Shown piece after piece: positions 54,988 to 64,000 of a DNA stretch of 64,000 nucleotides. The DNA lies in assembly GCF_029873635.1 (NCBI RefSeq), contig NC_080420.1:123946719-124010718 (forward strand), given 5' to 3'. Each line of letters starts with the position of its first letter. The stretch's first letter is position 1. The DNA is from Malania oleifera (lineage: Eukaryota > Streptophyta > Magnoliopsida > Santalales > Ximeniaceae). The notes below the pieces were generated by a model that worked only from the letters and a program-made list of their open reading frames with translations, was not told where the DNA came from and ran no database searches. The position numbers were made by a program, and so were the translations under genes.

Positions 54988-55130
54988 TTATTTTTTATTG
55001 TCATAAGCTTCAATATTCTGGGGTTCGCATTCAGGACTAAAAAGTCGAACAAGTAAAGCAGAGGTAGAGCTCACAGTCACTGCTCCACAGGCAACCCAAC
55101 GCAAACTCCTTGGAATTGTAATTCTGGGAC
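54988..55130 (-). CDS. Terminal coding exon of an unrecognised small host protein
   Basis: On the minus strand a pyrimidine-rich stretch ends CCTGCTCTTGCAG, a strong splice acceptor. It opens a 47-codon frame: GPRITIPRSLRWVACGAVTV, SSTSALLVRLFSPECEPQ, then NIEAYDNKK and a stop at 54988-54990. The exon has a hydrophobic membrane-like stretch and a conserved-looking SPECEPQN motif. It is in phase with the candidate upstream exon at 56585-56651 (one base plus two bases make the Gly codon). I recall no function for this C-terminus. Confidence 0.5.
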
Positions 55131-56584
55131 CTGCAAGAGCAGGAACACAGTAACTTAATTCCAGTGTAGTAGGGCATCCTCAACTAGTGAGAATCAATAT
55201 ATACAACTTAAGTGACAATAAATCATTCAAAGCTTAAACTGCCCTTGGCAATGATTTAATGCAATTCATCATGAAGATCCTATAAAAAGAACTTGCCCTA
55301 TGAGATGTGAATTGTTAAAAACAAAAGTGAATCTGTACAGGGGGAAAAAAAAACAAATTCCTAGTTTCAATTATTCAATGGAGAACACCCTTTTTCAATT
55401 CGAAAAATATTATGTCAACGTCTCATTGGCGAGATAATACACATACAGCATTCCATAACCCATCACTTGAAAACACCAATGAGTAAGATGATGCATTTTA
55501 CCATTCAAGCAACCACACTTTGAGGCATAAGGCTTAAGCTTTCAGATTTTAATAAAAATTTTGAGTTGTGTCTGGAAAAGGAAACTGTTCTAGCGAGGAA
55601 AGGAGGAAAAATTTTCCCCGCATTCCCCTCGCCCTTTTTTGCTTGTGTGAAGGGGAGAAATAAAAAAGCTTTTGAAGGACTGGCTACTCCCTTACGTGTT
55701 AGAAAAAGTCAATAAATCGCTACTGCAACAAGCTGGCATGGCTATTTTCGTTTTACAATCTCGTAATTCTTGACTTTTTGGACAACATGCAGAATGGGTG
55801 ATTTCCCTTTGTTGTTTGTACTTGGATGGCATCCCCTTGATGCCCCTTAATGAATAATATATAATATACAAAAATACAAAACAATATAATTTTCCAAAAA
55901 TATGACTCCATTGAAGCCACCTTGAAAATTTTCCATGCAAAATTCTTTTGTAGGAATAAACCATTTTTCAAAAAGATTTTAGCAAACAAGAACTCTAGCT
56001 GTAAAAATAAACATGTAAATGAGAATATGAAGAATGTGAAAAGAAGCAAACCTTAAAATATAATCATGTGCTGACCATGAGTATATAACAGAGCAATTAT
56101 GAACATACTAGCATGCACTATCGATGAACAGGCAATAAAAGATGAATGCCTTGACCAACTATCTGAAATACATTTTCAATTGGTTTTCATCCTTTCATCC
56201 AAGCAAATTATTATTGTTATTATTTTGATATACATGCTTTTTTTCGCCAACAATAGAATTTTCAGCAGATAAGGTTCAGTGAAATTGCCTTCTCCATGCT
56301 ACCTTAATTGGGTTTTAAAAAAATCCCCGGGGCAATAAAGCTTATGCCACGACGTTAAATGTGTAAGAAGCATGAAATAGTAGTGATGAAAGCTTACACC
56401 TTGAAGTATGAAGCATACACCTACCAGGAGTGCCTTTTAAACTATGATGACAAGATACCAAATTTGGTTCCAAAATCAAGCAATGACAATTTTTTATTGA
56501 CAACACTAAACCTCGGGGTAGTTTAGTGGGAAGATACAGGAAACCAACAAATAGGATAAGAACAAAGAGAGAAGAGAATCTAAC
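55131..56584 (-). other. Probable intron or spacer
   Basis: AT-rich sequence between the two candidate exons. Open frames within it (for example 55692-56049) are low-complexity and hydrophobic without splice support. No transposon domains were seen. Confidence 0.35.
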
Positions 56585-56651
56585 CTTTGAGCACATGACA
56601 AATAATAGATCTAACCAAGTAGTCAAGACTTGCAACAGGCATCAAAAGCAT
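56585..56651 (-). CDS. Candidate first coding exon of the same small host protein
   Basis: On the minus strand an ATG at 56651 opens MLLMPVASLDYLVRSIICHV followed by LK and a splice donor (CAAAG/GTTAG) at 56584/56585. Joining it to the exon at 55130 would give a 69-residue protein with a basic-flanked hydrophobic segment. The stop codon just upstream in the same frame supports a start here, but an acceptor upstream cannot be excluded. Confidence 0.35.
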
Positions 56652-56994
56652 TACTCCACATTCCCATCAACTATGATGAAGCCAGGCAGACATCAATATG
56701 TTGCTCAAACTTGGAAACATGTTGAGGGTGGAGTTACATGTCCATTTTTCAGAGAACTTATTTTATTTCCCAAATTTCCTTGGTGGTGGAACTAGGATTT
56801 TAAGGAGGGGAGACCAAACTATAAATGGGTGATATAGCCGAATATTAGTTATTTTCCCAAGGGAGGGGGGAGGATGCTACATGTAGTTTCACCGTAAGTG
56901 TCCTACTAGAGTATACATGCACGTAGTGTCAAAGCTTGCCTGTGATCATTTGTCTTGTGCATGGGCTGGGTTACCATCATGTAAATAGTAGTAT
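56652..56994. other. Short spacer
   Basis: No features were recognised. It separates the candidate small gene from the tandem array. Confidence 0.4.
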
Positions 56995-57770
56995 AGGTTT
57001 CGTTAATTGAGTGTGTCAAAGCCTTAGTGTAGAATAGGAGTATGACTCCTCGGTCATTTTGATGTTCCCTAGTGTCAAAGCAAAATAACATATAGAGCTC
57101 TTTAGGGAAGGGTGAGTGTTCATTGGTCTTATAAAACTCACTACCTTTTATAAACGTGTTTAGCCTACTTCCCTCCCTCACTAAACACACACTGCTTACA
57201 GAGGTGTTACTAATGAATTGACTTGCTTCAATGTTACCATGTGCTACTAGTAAAGGTTTTGTGAATTAGGGGTGTCAATGCCTTGGTGTAGAATTGGAGT
57301 ATGACTCCTCGAACATTTTGATGTTTCCTAGTGCCAAAGCTAAATAGCATATAAAGCCCTTTAAGGAAGGGTGAGTGTCATTAGTCTTATAAAACTCATT
57401 ACCTTCTGTAAAAGAGTTTAGCCTACTTGCGTCCCTCACTAAACACACTGCTTATGCAGGTGTTATTAGTGAATTGCGTTACTTCAATGTTTTCCGCATG
57501 CTAGTAGTATAGTTTTTGCTAATTGAGTGTGTTAATGCCTTAGTGTAGAATAGAAGTACGAATCCTTAACCATTTTTATGTTTCCTAGTGCCAACACTAA
57601 ATAGAATATAAAGCTCTTTAAGGGAGGATGTGTGTTCATTAGTCTTATAACACTCACTACCTTTTGTAAACATGTTTAGCCTACTTGTCTCTCTCGCTAA
57701 ACACAATTGCTTATGGAGGTGTTATTAATGAATTGTGTTACGTCAATGTTTACCGCGTGCTAGTCATCTT
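56995..57770. repeat. Tandem array, three units of ~258 bp
   Basis: Units start near 56995, 57255 and 57511. Shared blocks include GTGTAGAATAGGAGTATGA, CATTTTGATGTTCCCTAGTG, AAGGGTGAGTGT and GTTTAGCCTACTTCCCTC. By eye they differ at a small fraction of positions. The array sits just upstream of the Gypsy 3 primer-site region and may be the repetitive U3 part of its 5' LTR. That link is inferred from position. Confidence 0.88.
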
Positions 57771-58007
57771 CTGACATGAATTGCTTATTGCTTCCGCTTA
57801 CTTTTCATTCAACTATTGTGAATGTGTTATTGTGGTAAACTATGGTATACTTTGGTTGAGTAGTTAAGAAAAAGTGCTTTAACTAGTGCCCTTACAAGGT
57901 GTGAAGTGTTCACTTTGTGACAGTTGGTATCAAATTTTAGTTAGTTTGCTTTATGAATATAGTCGTCTTCATATAGTGGGATTGTGTGAAGCATCGATAA
58001 GAGACCA

Positions 58008-59100
58008 TGACGTCTAATACCGAGAACACTAAGGCACTAAAGGCGCAGGCTGAGCCAACCAACAATATGGCCATGGAGATGACCAAACTTGCTGAACATG
58101 TTGATGAATCAAAGGATCACAAAAACATTAACAAGGTTTTATGGTAGAGATGTTAGAAGACCTCCATGCAACACAGAAACTTTACAGGATCAAATAGAGG
58201 ATCTATATGCCAAGAACCCAATGGTTCTTGCTATAGGAGATTCCTACATTATGGGAATAGAGTATAAAAGAATAAGTGTCAGAACCCAAAGCATACAAGG
58301 GTGCCAATGATGTTAAGAAGTTGGAAAACTTCTTATTTGACATGAAGCAATGCTTCAGTGCAATAAGGACCAACTCAAAGGAGGCAAAAATATCCATGAA
58401 AAATGTACTTGAGTGATGATGCTAAACTATCAAGTACGATGAAATAGAGATTGGAGGTTGTGTAATTGATTGTTGGGCAGACATAAAGGAAGAGCTCAAG
58501 TCCCAATTCTTTCCTAAAAATGTTGACTACAATGCTTGATGTATACTGCGAGATCTTAAGAACATTGGTATAATCAAAGGGAGTATGTGAAATAGTTCTC
58601 TGCTTTGGCTCTAGATATCTAAGACATGTAATAGAAAGACAAGTTGTTCTACTTTCTTGAGGGGTTGAAATTGTAGGCAAGGACAAGACTTCATCAAAAG
58701 AAAGTTCAAGACTTGTTTGCCCCACAAACTATTGCGGAACGTTTGACTAACTACTAGAGAGAGTTTCATAATGTCCAAAGAGAGTAGCATGGGTTAAAAG
58801 AGGGCAAGATGACATGCTTCTTATGTTGAGACCCACAGGCCCTCACAAGTCATCCCTTAATGCCTTGCAAGCTTCCATTGCAAAAGAGGCACAAGGATTT
58901 GTAAAGGATGATGAGGAAACCCTGAGGATGGATGCAACCCATTGGAGAGGTAGACGAAAGACCAAAAAGTTAGTGAATCTAAAAATGTTAATGTTTGTGG
59001 ATCTACGAATCAATGGGAAGAGTACCCATGCTATGGGGGCTACTTCTCACAGGCAAAAGCACATAAACTCAACTCGAACTTAGAGAAGGACTTATGATGA
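58008..59100 (+). pseudogene. Gypsy 3 gag remnant
   Basis: Starts MTSNTENTKALKAQAEPTNN. Then, in shifting frames, ENFLFDMKQCFSAI, DDAKLS, IDCWADIKEELKSQF, LRDLKNIG and FYFLEGLK correspond to the retrotransposon Gag core (a W-x-D-x-x-E-L pattern and a LEGLK-type motif). 58814-59083 covers the Gag tail. Many stops are present. Confidence 0.7.
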
Positions 59101-59159
59101 ATGACAATAGTTAACTCTGCAACTTAGCCTATTGTGGGAGTAGCCAAGCAAGTGACTGT

Positions 59160-59396
59160 GAAGCTTGGACAGTGAACAAGACCTGCAAATTTTTCACAAC
59201 TGTGTCAATGGATGAATTCCAAGTGATTCTTGGAATAGAATTCTTAAGGAAAACTACGGCAATACCGATGTGCTTTGCTAGTTCCCTTAGTCTAATGGGA
59301 GACCACCCTTGTATGGTGCAAGTTGTTGCAAAAAAAGGGGGCAATGAGAAGTTTCTCTCAACCATGCAATTGAAGAGGAGTTTGAGGGGTAAATAA
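59160..59396 (+). pseudogene. Gypsy 3 protease C-terminal part
   Basis: NKTCKFFTTVSMDEFQVILG, then IEFLRKTTAIP and DHPCMVQVVAKKG, gives the second half of a Gypsy protease (D-F-x-V-I-L-G-x-x-F-L). The active-site D-S-G half is not recognisable upstream. Confidence 0.7.
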
Positions 59397-59459
59397 ACCT
59401 ATCTTGCACGTTGGTGGCAGATGAAGACATAGACCAAGAGCGGGTGCTTACTACCATCC

Positions 59460-60200
59460 AAGCTATGTTGGATGAGTATAAAGTTGTGATGCCAAACAAA
59501 CTACCTCACAATTTGCTCTCATGACAAGATTGGAGCATGAGATCAAGTTGTTACCAAGGGTGTCGCCTATTAAAGATCCATTATCGAATGGCACCTCCAA
59601 AGTTAATAAAGTTGAGAAAGCAACTTGACGAGATATTGGAAGCGGTATGCCATTCCAATGCACTGTTTGACGCACCACTGCTGTTTCAGAGGAAACATGA
59701 CTGGAGCATACGAATCTATGCAGACTACCACGTGCTCAACAAAGTGACTGCGCAACAAGTATCTTATTCCACTGATTGCTAATTTGTTTAAGCAGCTAAT
59801 TTTGCCAAGTACTTCATCAAACTTTACTTGCGGTCAAGCTACTATCAAGTAAGGATAGCATATGGTGATGAACCAAAGACAACTTGCGTTACACAGTATA
59901 GGGTGTATGAATTCTTGGTGATGCCCTTCGTGTTAACAAATGCATCAATGACATTCTACACCTTGATGAACTAGGTATTTCATGAGTACCTCAACAATTT
60001 ATCATTGTATACCTGAATTAACATAAAGAGCATCTATGGAAAGCGTTCAACAAGCTTAAGGAGATCAATCCTTATGTAAAGAGAGAGAAGCGCCATTACG
60101 CTCTGTAGAGCATCAATTCCTTGGTCATGTGATTAAGGTCATATCCAGATGGATATGAAGAAAGTGAGAGCTATTCAAGACTAGAAGATCCCAATGATAG
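59460..60200 (+). pseudogene. Gypsy 3 reverse transcriptase
   Basis: YRMAPPKLIKLRKQLDEILE begins [58 protein letters not shown] follow. At about 60000 the LDD catalytic box has become Leu-Asn-stop. HIQMDMKKVRAIQD and MIVKELHFFLGLA lie near 60150-60230. Frames and stops show decay. Confidence 0.82.
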
Positions 60201-60780
60201 TGAAGGAGCTACATTTCTTTCTTGGACTTGCCAAACCACAAACTAAAGTTCTTAGAGAGGTACTCAAAGAGAACTGCCCCCTTAATAGAACTACTAAAGA
60301 AGGGTCAGGCATTGAACTAGACAGAGAAGTGTCCAGGAGTCTTCAACAACTTCAAGGAAGTCATGATGCGAGGTCTGGTACTTGCACTCCCAAACATCGT
60401 GAAACCCTTCAAGGCACAGATAGATGCATCAAGCTATGCCCTTTAGGGAATCTTATTACAAGATGGCATCCTTTTGCCTACGAAAATCATAAGCTTAATA
60501 AAGTTGAACGAAAGTACACAACTCAAAAGAAGGAGATGCTAGGAGTGATACATTGCATTTGCGTGTGATAGCATTACCTACTTGGATTGAAGTTTGCGGT
60601 GAAAACTAGATAACTTGATCATTAGTCACTTCTTTAAATAGCCAAAGTTATCACCCAAGCAAGCCTATTGGCAAGAATTCCTGGCGGAGCTTGATTTCTT
60701 ATTTAAGCATAAGGTAGAGCAAATGAACCAAGTTGCAAATGCACTAAGCAAGAAGGTAGAGCTTGCATCTTATAGATGGT
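60201..60780 (+). pseudogene. Gypsy 3 RNase H region
   Basis: VDASSYALG-like (in another frame), HPFAYENHKLNKVERKYTTQ then KKEMLGVIHC is the Gypsy RNase H middle with the catalytic Glu. Towards 60720 the frame reads KVEQMNQVANALS, the D-A-L-S-R-type end of the domain (Asp changed to Asn). Confidence 0.75.
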
Positions 60781-61003
60781 GACACACTTGACAGTAAGGT
60801 TATCACAACAATGAGGAAGCACATTAAGCAGAATCTAGTTAGAGATTCAGTTGCCCAATGAAGTTAATACAAGAGGTTAAAGTGCACTAGTTTTAGTTAG
60901 AGAACAAATTGTTGATGACACATGGTAACTGACTTTTTGTATCTCGAGCTAGACATACAAGAAAAACACTACTAAAAGCGTCATGACACCATGTGGACAG
61001 GTC

Positions 61004-61463
61004 TAAAGGTGTAAGTGAGTTAACCCTACTCGCAAGTTACTCAAACTTGACTCACTCTATAACTCGACTCAAATCGGTTCTACTCGAATTCGAGTCGAGT
61101 CAAGTTGAGTTCGAGCTACTTGAGTAGCTTAACGAGTCGATTTGAGTTTCGTGATACTACTCTTGACCTTGATCAAGTCTAATTGAGTTTAATTCAATTG
61201 TTATATTTTATTATTTTTTATATTATATATAAATCATATAATATATATTTTATACATATATTTTATATTATATATTATAGTGCTTTAAATTTTTTTATAT
61301 TAATTTATAATTGAGACGAGTTTGAGTTTTAAGAATTTGAAGTTGATTCGAACTCAAATTTAACAATTTTGTACTCAGTTGAGTTTTGAGCTCCACATTT
61401 TTTAGTCGAATTGAGTCGAGTTCAAGCATCCCACTGTTTCAACTCGATTCAAATACACCCCTA
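61004..61463. mobile_element. hAT-like MITE (460 bp) in Gypsy 3, left copy
   Basis: Ends TAAAGGTGTAAG and AATACACCCCTA form inverted repeats like those of hAT elements. The flanks GACAGGTC (60996-61003) and GGCAAGTC (61464-61471) look like a diverged 8-bp duplication. Interior ends are rich in ACTCGA/TCGAGT words and the centre is AT-rich. The same MITE is found inverted at 63499-63971. Confidence 0.75.
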
Positions 61464-61524
61464 GGCAAGTCATCCAAGATGGCATCACACTTTGGTATTA
61501 GTGAAATAAAGTTATTGCTAGTGA

Positions 61525-62010
61525 CACATGAATGATGAGGTGATCAAGTATAACCAAACTTGTTGTCAACAAGACAAGGTGAAGCGTAAGAAGATCGTAG
61601 GGTTGTTGGAGTCTCTCCAAGTGTCAACGAGATTGTGGGAGAGTGTCTCACTTGACTTCCTCACTAATCTGCTCATACTTGTCTCCATAGACAAGTTTTC
61701 AATGCACGATACTTTCATACTAGCATCAAAGTATTATTCAGCAAATTAGACAATACAATTGCTTTTTAAACATAGTGAAGTATTGGCATGTTCCCCCATG
61801 ATACTCAATGTGACTCACTTTTATTTCAATGCCCAAAAGAGCTCACCAACCAACAAGAGTCTTTTTGAACTTGTTACAGACTAGTAGTTGTGGTTACCTC
61901 ACACAGTGATGAGCTGCTTAGAGGAAAGAGTCTGAGAGCATACATTCACCAAAGAATGGCGACACAATGTAGAGTTTGTCTGACCTTACCTAGAAAAAGC
62001 TTCCAAGAAG
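61525..62010 (+). pseudogene. Gypsy 3 integrase
   Basis: CCQQDKVKRKKIVGLLESLQ ends the zinc region. WESVSLDFLTNL has the first catalytic Asp and VSIDKFSMHDTFILASKY follows. Later frames contain ISDRDP-like and QTEVNC-like remnants in degenerate form. Confidence 0.8.
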
Positions 62011-62430
62011 ATGAAGAAGTTGACAAATCAGGGGAGAAGGTTGTTGCACTTCAATGTGGGTGACTTGCTACTTGTTAAGCTCCATCATAAACAAATTAGG
62101 TCATTATGAGGTTGAGATTGGAGACTACTCTGCAGATATCAAGGATCGGTCCCCATCTTGGCTAAAGTTGGAAAGGCCTCTTACAAGGTTGATCCTCCAA
62201 CTTGGATGGAAATCCATATTATGTTTCATGTCAGCTATCTCAAGCCATTCAATGCTAACACTGAAGATCCAAGCAAAAAACAATCATCTAGAGCACTACT
62301 AAGGACCATGCAACTAGACAAAAGAGAAGTTGAAATCATCCTTGCAAATAGAGAGTTCACATTATCAAGGAAGAAACGATACGAGTTCTTAGTGAAGTAA
62401 AATGGCCGATGATGTACTATGATGTTAGGG
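62011..62430 (+). pseudogene. Gypsy 3 integrase C-terminus and chromodomain-like tail
   Basis: LHFNVGDLLLVKLHH (frame-shifted), AKVGKASYKVDPPTWMEIHI, MFHVSYLKPFN, then REVEIILANREFTLSRKKRY and EFLVK. The last part corresponds to a chromodomain start (R-x-V-x-x-I-L ... Y-x-V-K-W), suggesting a chromovirus-type Gypsy. Confidence 0.75.
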
Positions 62431-62483
62431 TCTTTCACTTGTTGGAATATTGTCACAGGCCAAATAGTTCACACCTCGTCAGC

Positions 62484-63498
62484 GTTGAATGGCTTAAGAG
62501 TTGAGACAGCTAACATGAAACATAGGATGGATTTCCATCCAAGTTGGAGGATCAACCTTGTAAGAGGCCTTTCCAACTTTAGCCAAGATGAGGACCGATC
62601 CTTGATATCTGCAAAGTAGTCTCCTATCTCGACCTCGTAGTAGGTCTTGTATATGATGGAGCTTAACAAGTAGCAAGTCACCAACATTGAAGTGCAACTG
62701 CCTTCTCCACTTATTTGTCCACTTCTTCATCTTCTTAGAAGCTTTTTCTAAGTAAGATCAAGCAAACACTGCATTGTGTCTTTGCATTGTGTCTCCATTC
62801 TTTGGTGAAGATGTATGCTCTCGGACTCTTTCCTCTAAGAAGCTCATCACTGTGTGAGGTAACCTCAACTACTAGTATGTAACAAGTTCAAAAGACTCTT
62901 TTGGTTAGTGAGTTCTTTTGGGCATTGAAACAAAAGTGAGCCACGTCGAGTAGCCACACCCATTCTTCTTATTGGCAGTGACAAAATAATGCTAGTATTC
63001 TTCTAATAGGCCATTGAATCTCTTTGCTTGTCCATCTATCTACAAGTGGTAGCTTATAGAAATGTCAAGTTGTGAACCAAGAATTTTGAGAAGCTCAGTC
63101 CACAAGTTGCCTATGAATCTCAAGTCTCAGACTCTCAGTCACTAACAATATCATGGGGAACACTCCAATGCTTCACTATATGTTCAAGAAACAATTGTGC
63201 CATCTGATTTGCCGAAATAATACTTCGATGCTGGTATAAAAGCACCATACTTTGAAAACTTGTCTATAAAGACAAGTATGGCCAAACTAGTAATGAAGTC
63301 AAGTTAGACACTCTCCCACATTCTTGTTGACACTTGACGAGGCTCCAACAGCCCTACAATCTTCTTTCGCTTCACCTTGTCTTGCTGACAGGTGAGACAA
63401 GTTCAGGTATACTCGACCATCTCATCATTTATGAGAGGCTAGTAATACCTCTATTTCAGTAATACCAAAGTGTAATGTCATCCTGGATGACTTGCCTA
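62484..63498 (-). pseudogene. Gypsy 3 inverted copy (integrase and C-terminal region)
   Basis: On the minus strand: KWTNKWRRQLHFNVGDLLLV, KLHHIQDLL, AKVGKASYKVDPPTWMEIHP, MFHVSCL (62494-62730), and upstream in the element integrase pieces matching 61525-62010. Stops and frameshifts throughout. It is part of the palindrome. Confidence 0.82.
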
Positions 63499-63971
63499 GG
63501 GGTGTATTTGAATCGAATCGACATAGTGGGATGCTTGAATTCGACTCAACTCGACTCGAAAATGTGGAGCTAAAAACTTGACTCGAACTCGACTGAGTAC
63601 AAAATTATTAAATTCGAGCTCGACTCGGCTAAAAATTCTTAAACTCAAACTCAGCTCAATTTTAAATTAATATAAAATAATTTAAAGAAATATAATGTAT
63701 ATATAATATTAAATATAGGCATTAAATATATTATATATGACTTACATATAATATAAAAAATAATAACATACAACAATTTAATTAAACTCAATTAGACTTG
63801 ATCAAGTTCACAAATAGCATCACGAAACTCAAAATTGACTCGTTAAGCTACTTGAGTAGCTCGAAATTGACTCGACCCGAACTTGAGTAGAACCAAGTCG
63901 AGTTGAGTCAAGTTACAGAGCAAGTCAAGTCCAAGTAACTTGCGAGTAGGGTTGACTCATTTACACCTTTA
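63499..63971. mobile_element. hAT-like MITE, right (inverted) copy
   Basis: Begins TAGGGGTGTATT and ends TTACACCTTTA. Flanks GACTTGCC (63491-63498) and GACATGTC (63972-63979) correspond to the diverged duplication seen around the left copy. The same insertion point in both arms means the MITE inserted before the inverted duplication. Confidence 0.8.
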
Positions 63972-64000
63972 GACATGTCCACATGGTGTCATGACACTCT

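Larger units (their letters stand above)
57771..62430 (+). mobile_element. Ty3/Gypsy retrotransposon (Gypsy 3), decayed
   Basis: An LTR-like end (CTTTGTGACA) is followed by GTTGGTATCAAATTT at about 57923, a primer-site-like word. Gag, protease, RT, RNase H, integrase and a chromodomain-like C-terminus follow in Gypsy order. A hAT-like MITE is inserted before the integrase (61004-61463). No 3' LTR follows; instead an inverted copy of the element's own 3' half begins at about 62484. Confidence 0.82.
60960..64000. repeat. Large palindrome: inverted duplication of the Gypsy 3 3' half
   Basis: The left arm (about 60960-62255) and right arm (about 62484 to beyond the window end) are reverse complements with substitutions. 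They include the MITE, integrase C-terminal region and flanks. For example TCATGACACCATGTGGACA at 60981 pairs with TGTCCACATGGTGTCATGA at 63976. The ~230-bp loop holds the chromodomain-like end. Arms look roughly 90-95% identical by eye. The right arm continues past 64000. Confidence 0.88.

Overview
This window looks like repeat-rich nuclear DNA of a flowering plant, probably a eudicot. The evidence is low GC, Ty1/Copia elements primed by initiator-Met tRNA (TGGTATCAGAGC), Ty3/Gypsy elements, plant L1-type LINEs carrying RNase H, RTE-type LINEs, a TRIM, hAT- and MULE-like elements, a nuclear insertion of plastid DNA, and one intact plant gene. Nearly all coding sequence belongs to broken transposable elements. 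The one intact host gene is a single-exon L-cysteine desulfhydrase (34849-36213, minus strand). Two further small host genes are suggested by splice signals and reading-frame phase: 52719-53386, and 54988-55130 with 56585-56651, both on the minus strand.

Layout. 1-2921 is AT-rich spacer with microsatellites. 2929-5413 is a foldback transposon with ~1-kb arms, a 7-bp target duplication and a captured C2H2 zinc-finger fragment in its loop. 6420-22160 is a multi-level nest. An old L1 LINE on the minus strand (6420-8547 and 21359-22160) was split by a Copia element (8548-21358, duplication TTATC). That Copia received a TRIM (12300-12600), a MULE-like element (12935-15690) holding a solo LTR (13323-15474, duplication GAAAT), and a second L1 LINE (16356-21306) inside its 3' LTR with a perfect 10-bp duplication. 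23790-28690 holds an RTE LINE and a third L1 LINE, both minus strand.

29046-34503 is a second Copia. It has TRIM sequence spliced in at its primer-binding site, a hAT-like insertion (30961-32215) with a LINE/SINE tail inside it, and a deletion of the RNase H region. The cysteine desulfhydrase gene follows. 37515-46926 contains two truncated Gypsy elements. The first has ~960 bp of mosaic plastid DNA (trnK-UUU, accD and ycf2 pieces) in place of part of its RNase H. 46927-56994 is mostly spacer with an RTE fragment, a diverged tandem duplication and the two putative small genes. 56995-64000 holds a three-unit ~258-bp tandem array, a degenerate Gypsy, and a large inverted duplication of that Gypsy's 3' half that runs off the window end.

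No operon-like or evidently new biochemical system is visible. The unusual content is structural: the foldback with a captured finger, the TRIM-Copia chimera, the plastid mosaic, the retrotransposon palindrome, and a recurrent Asp-to-Asn loss of catalytic residues across unrelated elements.
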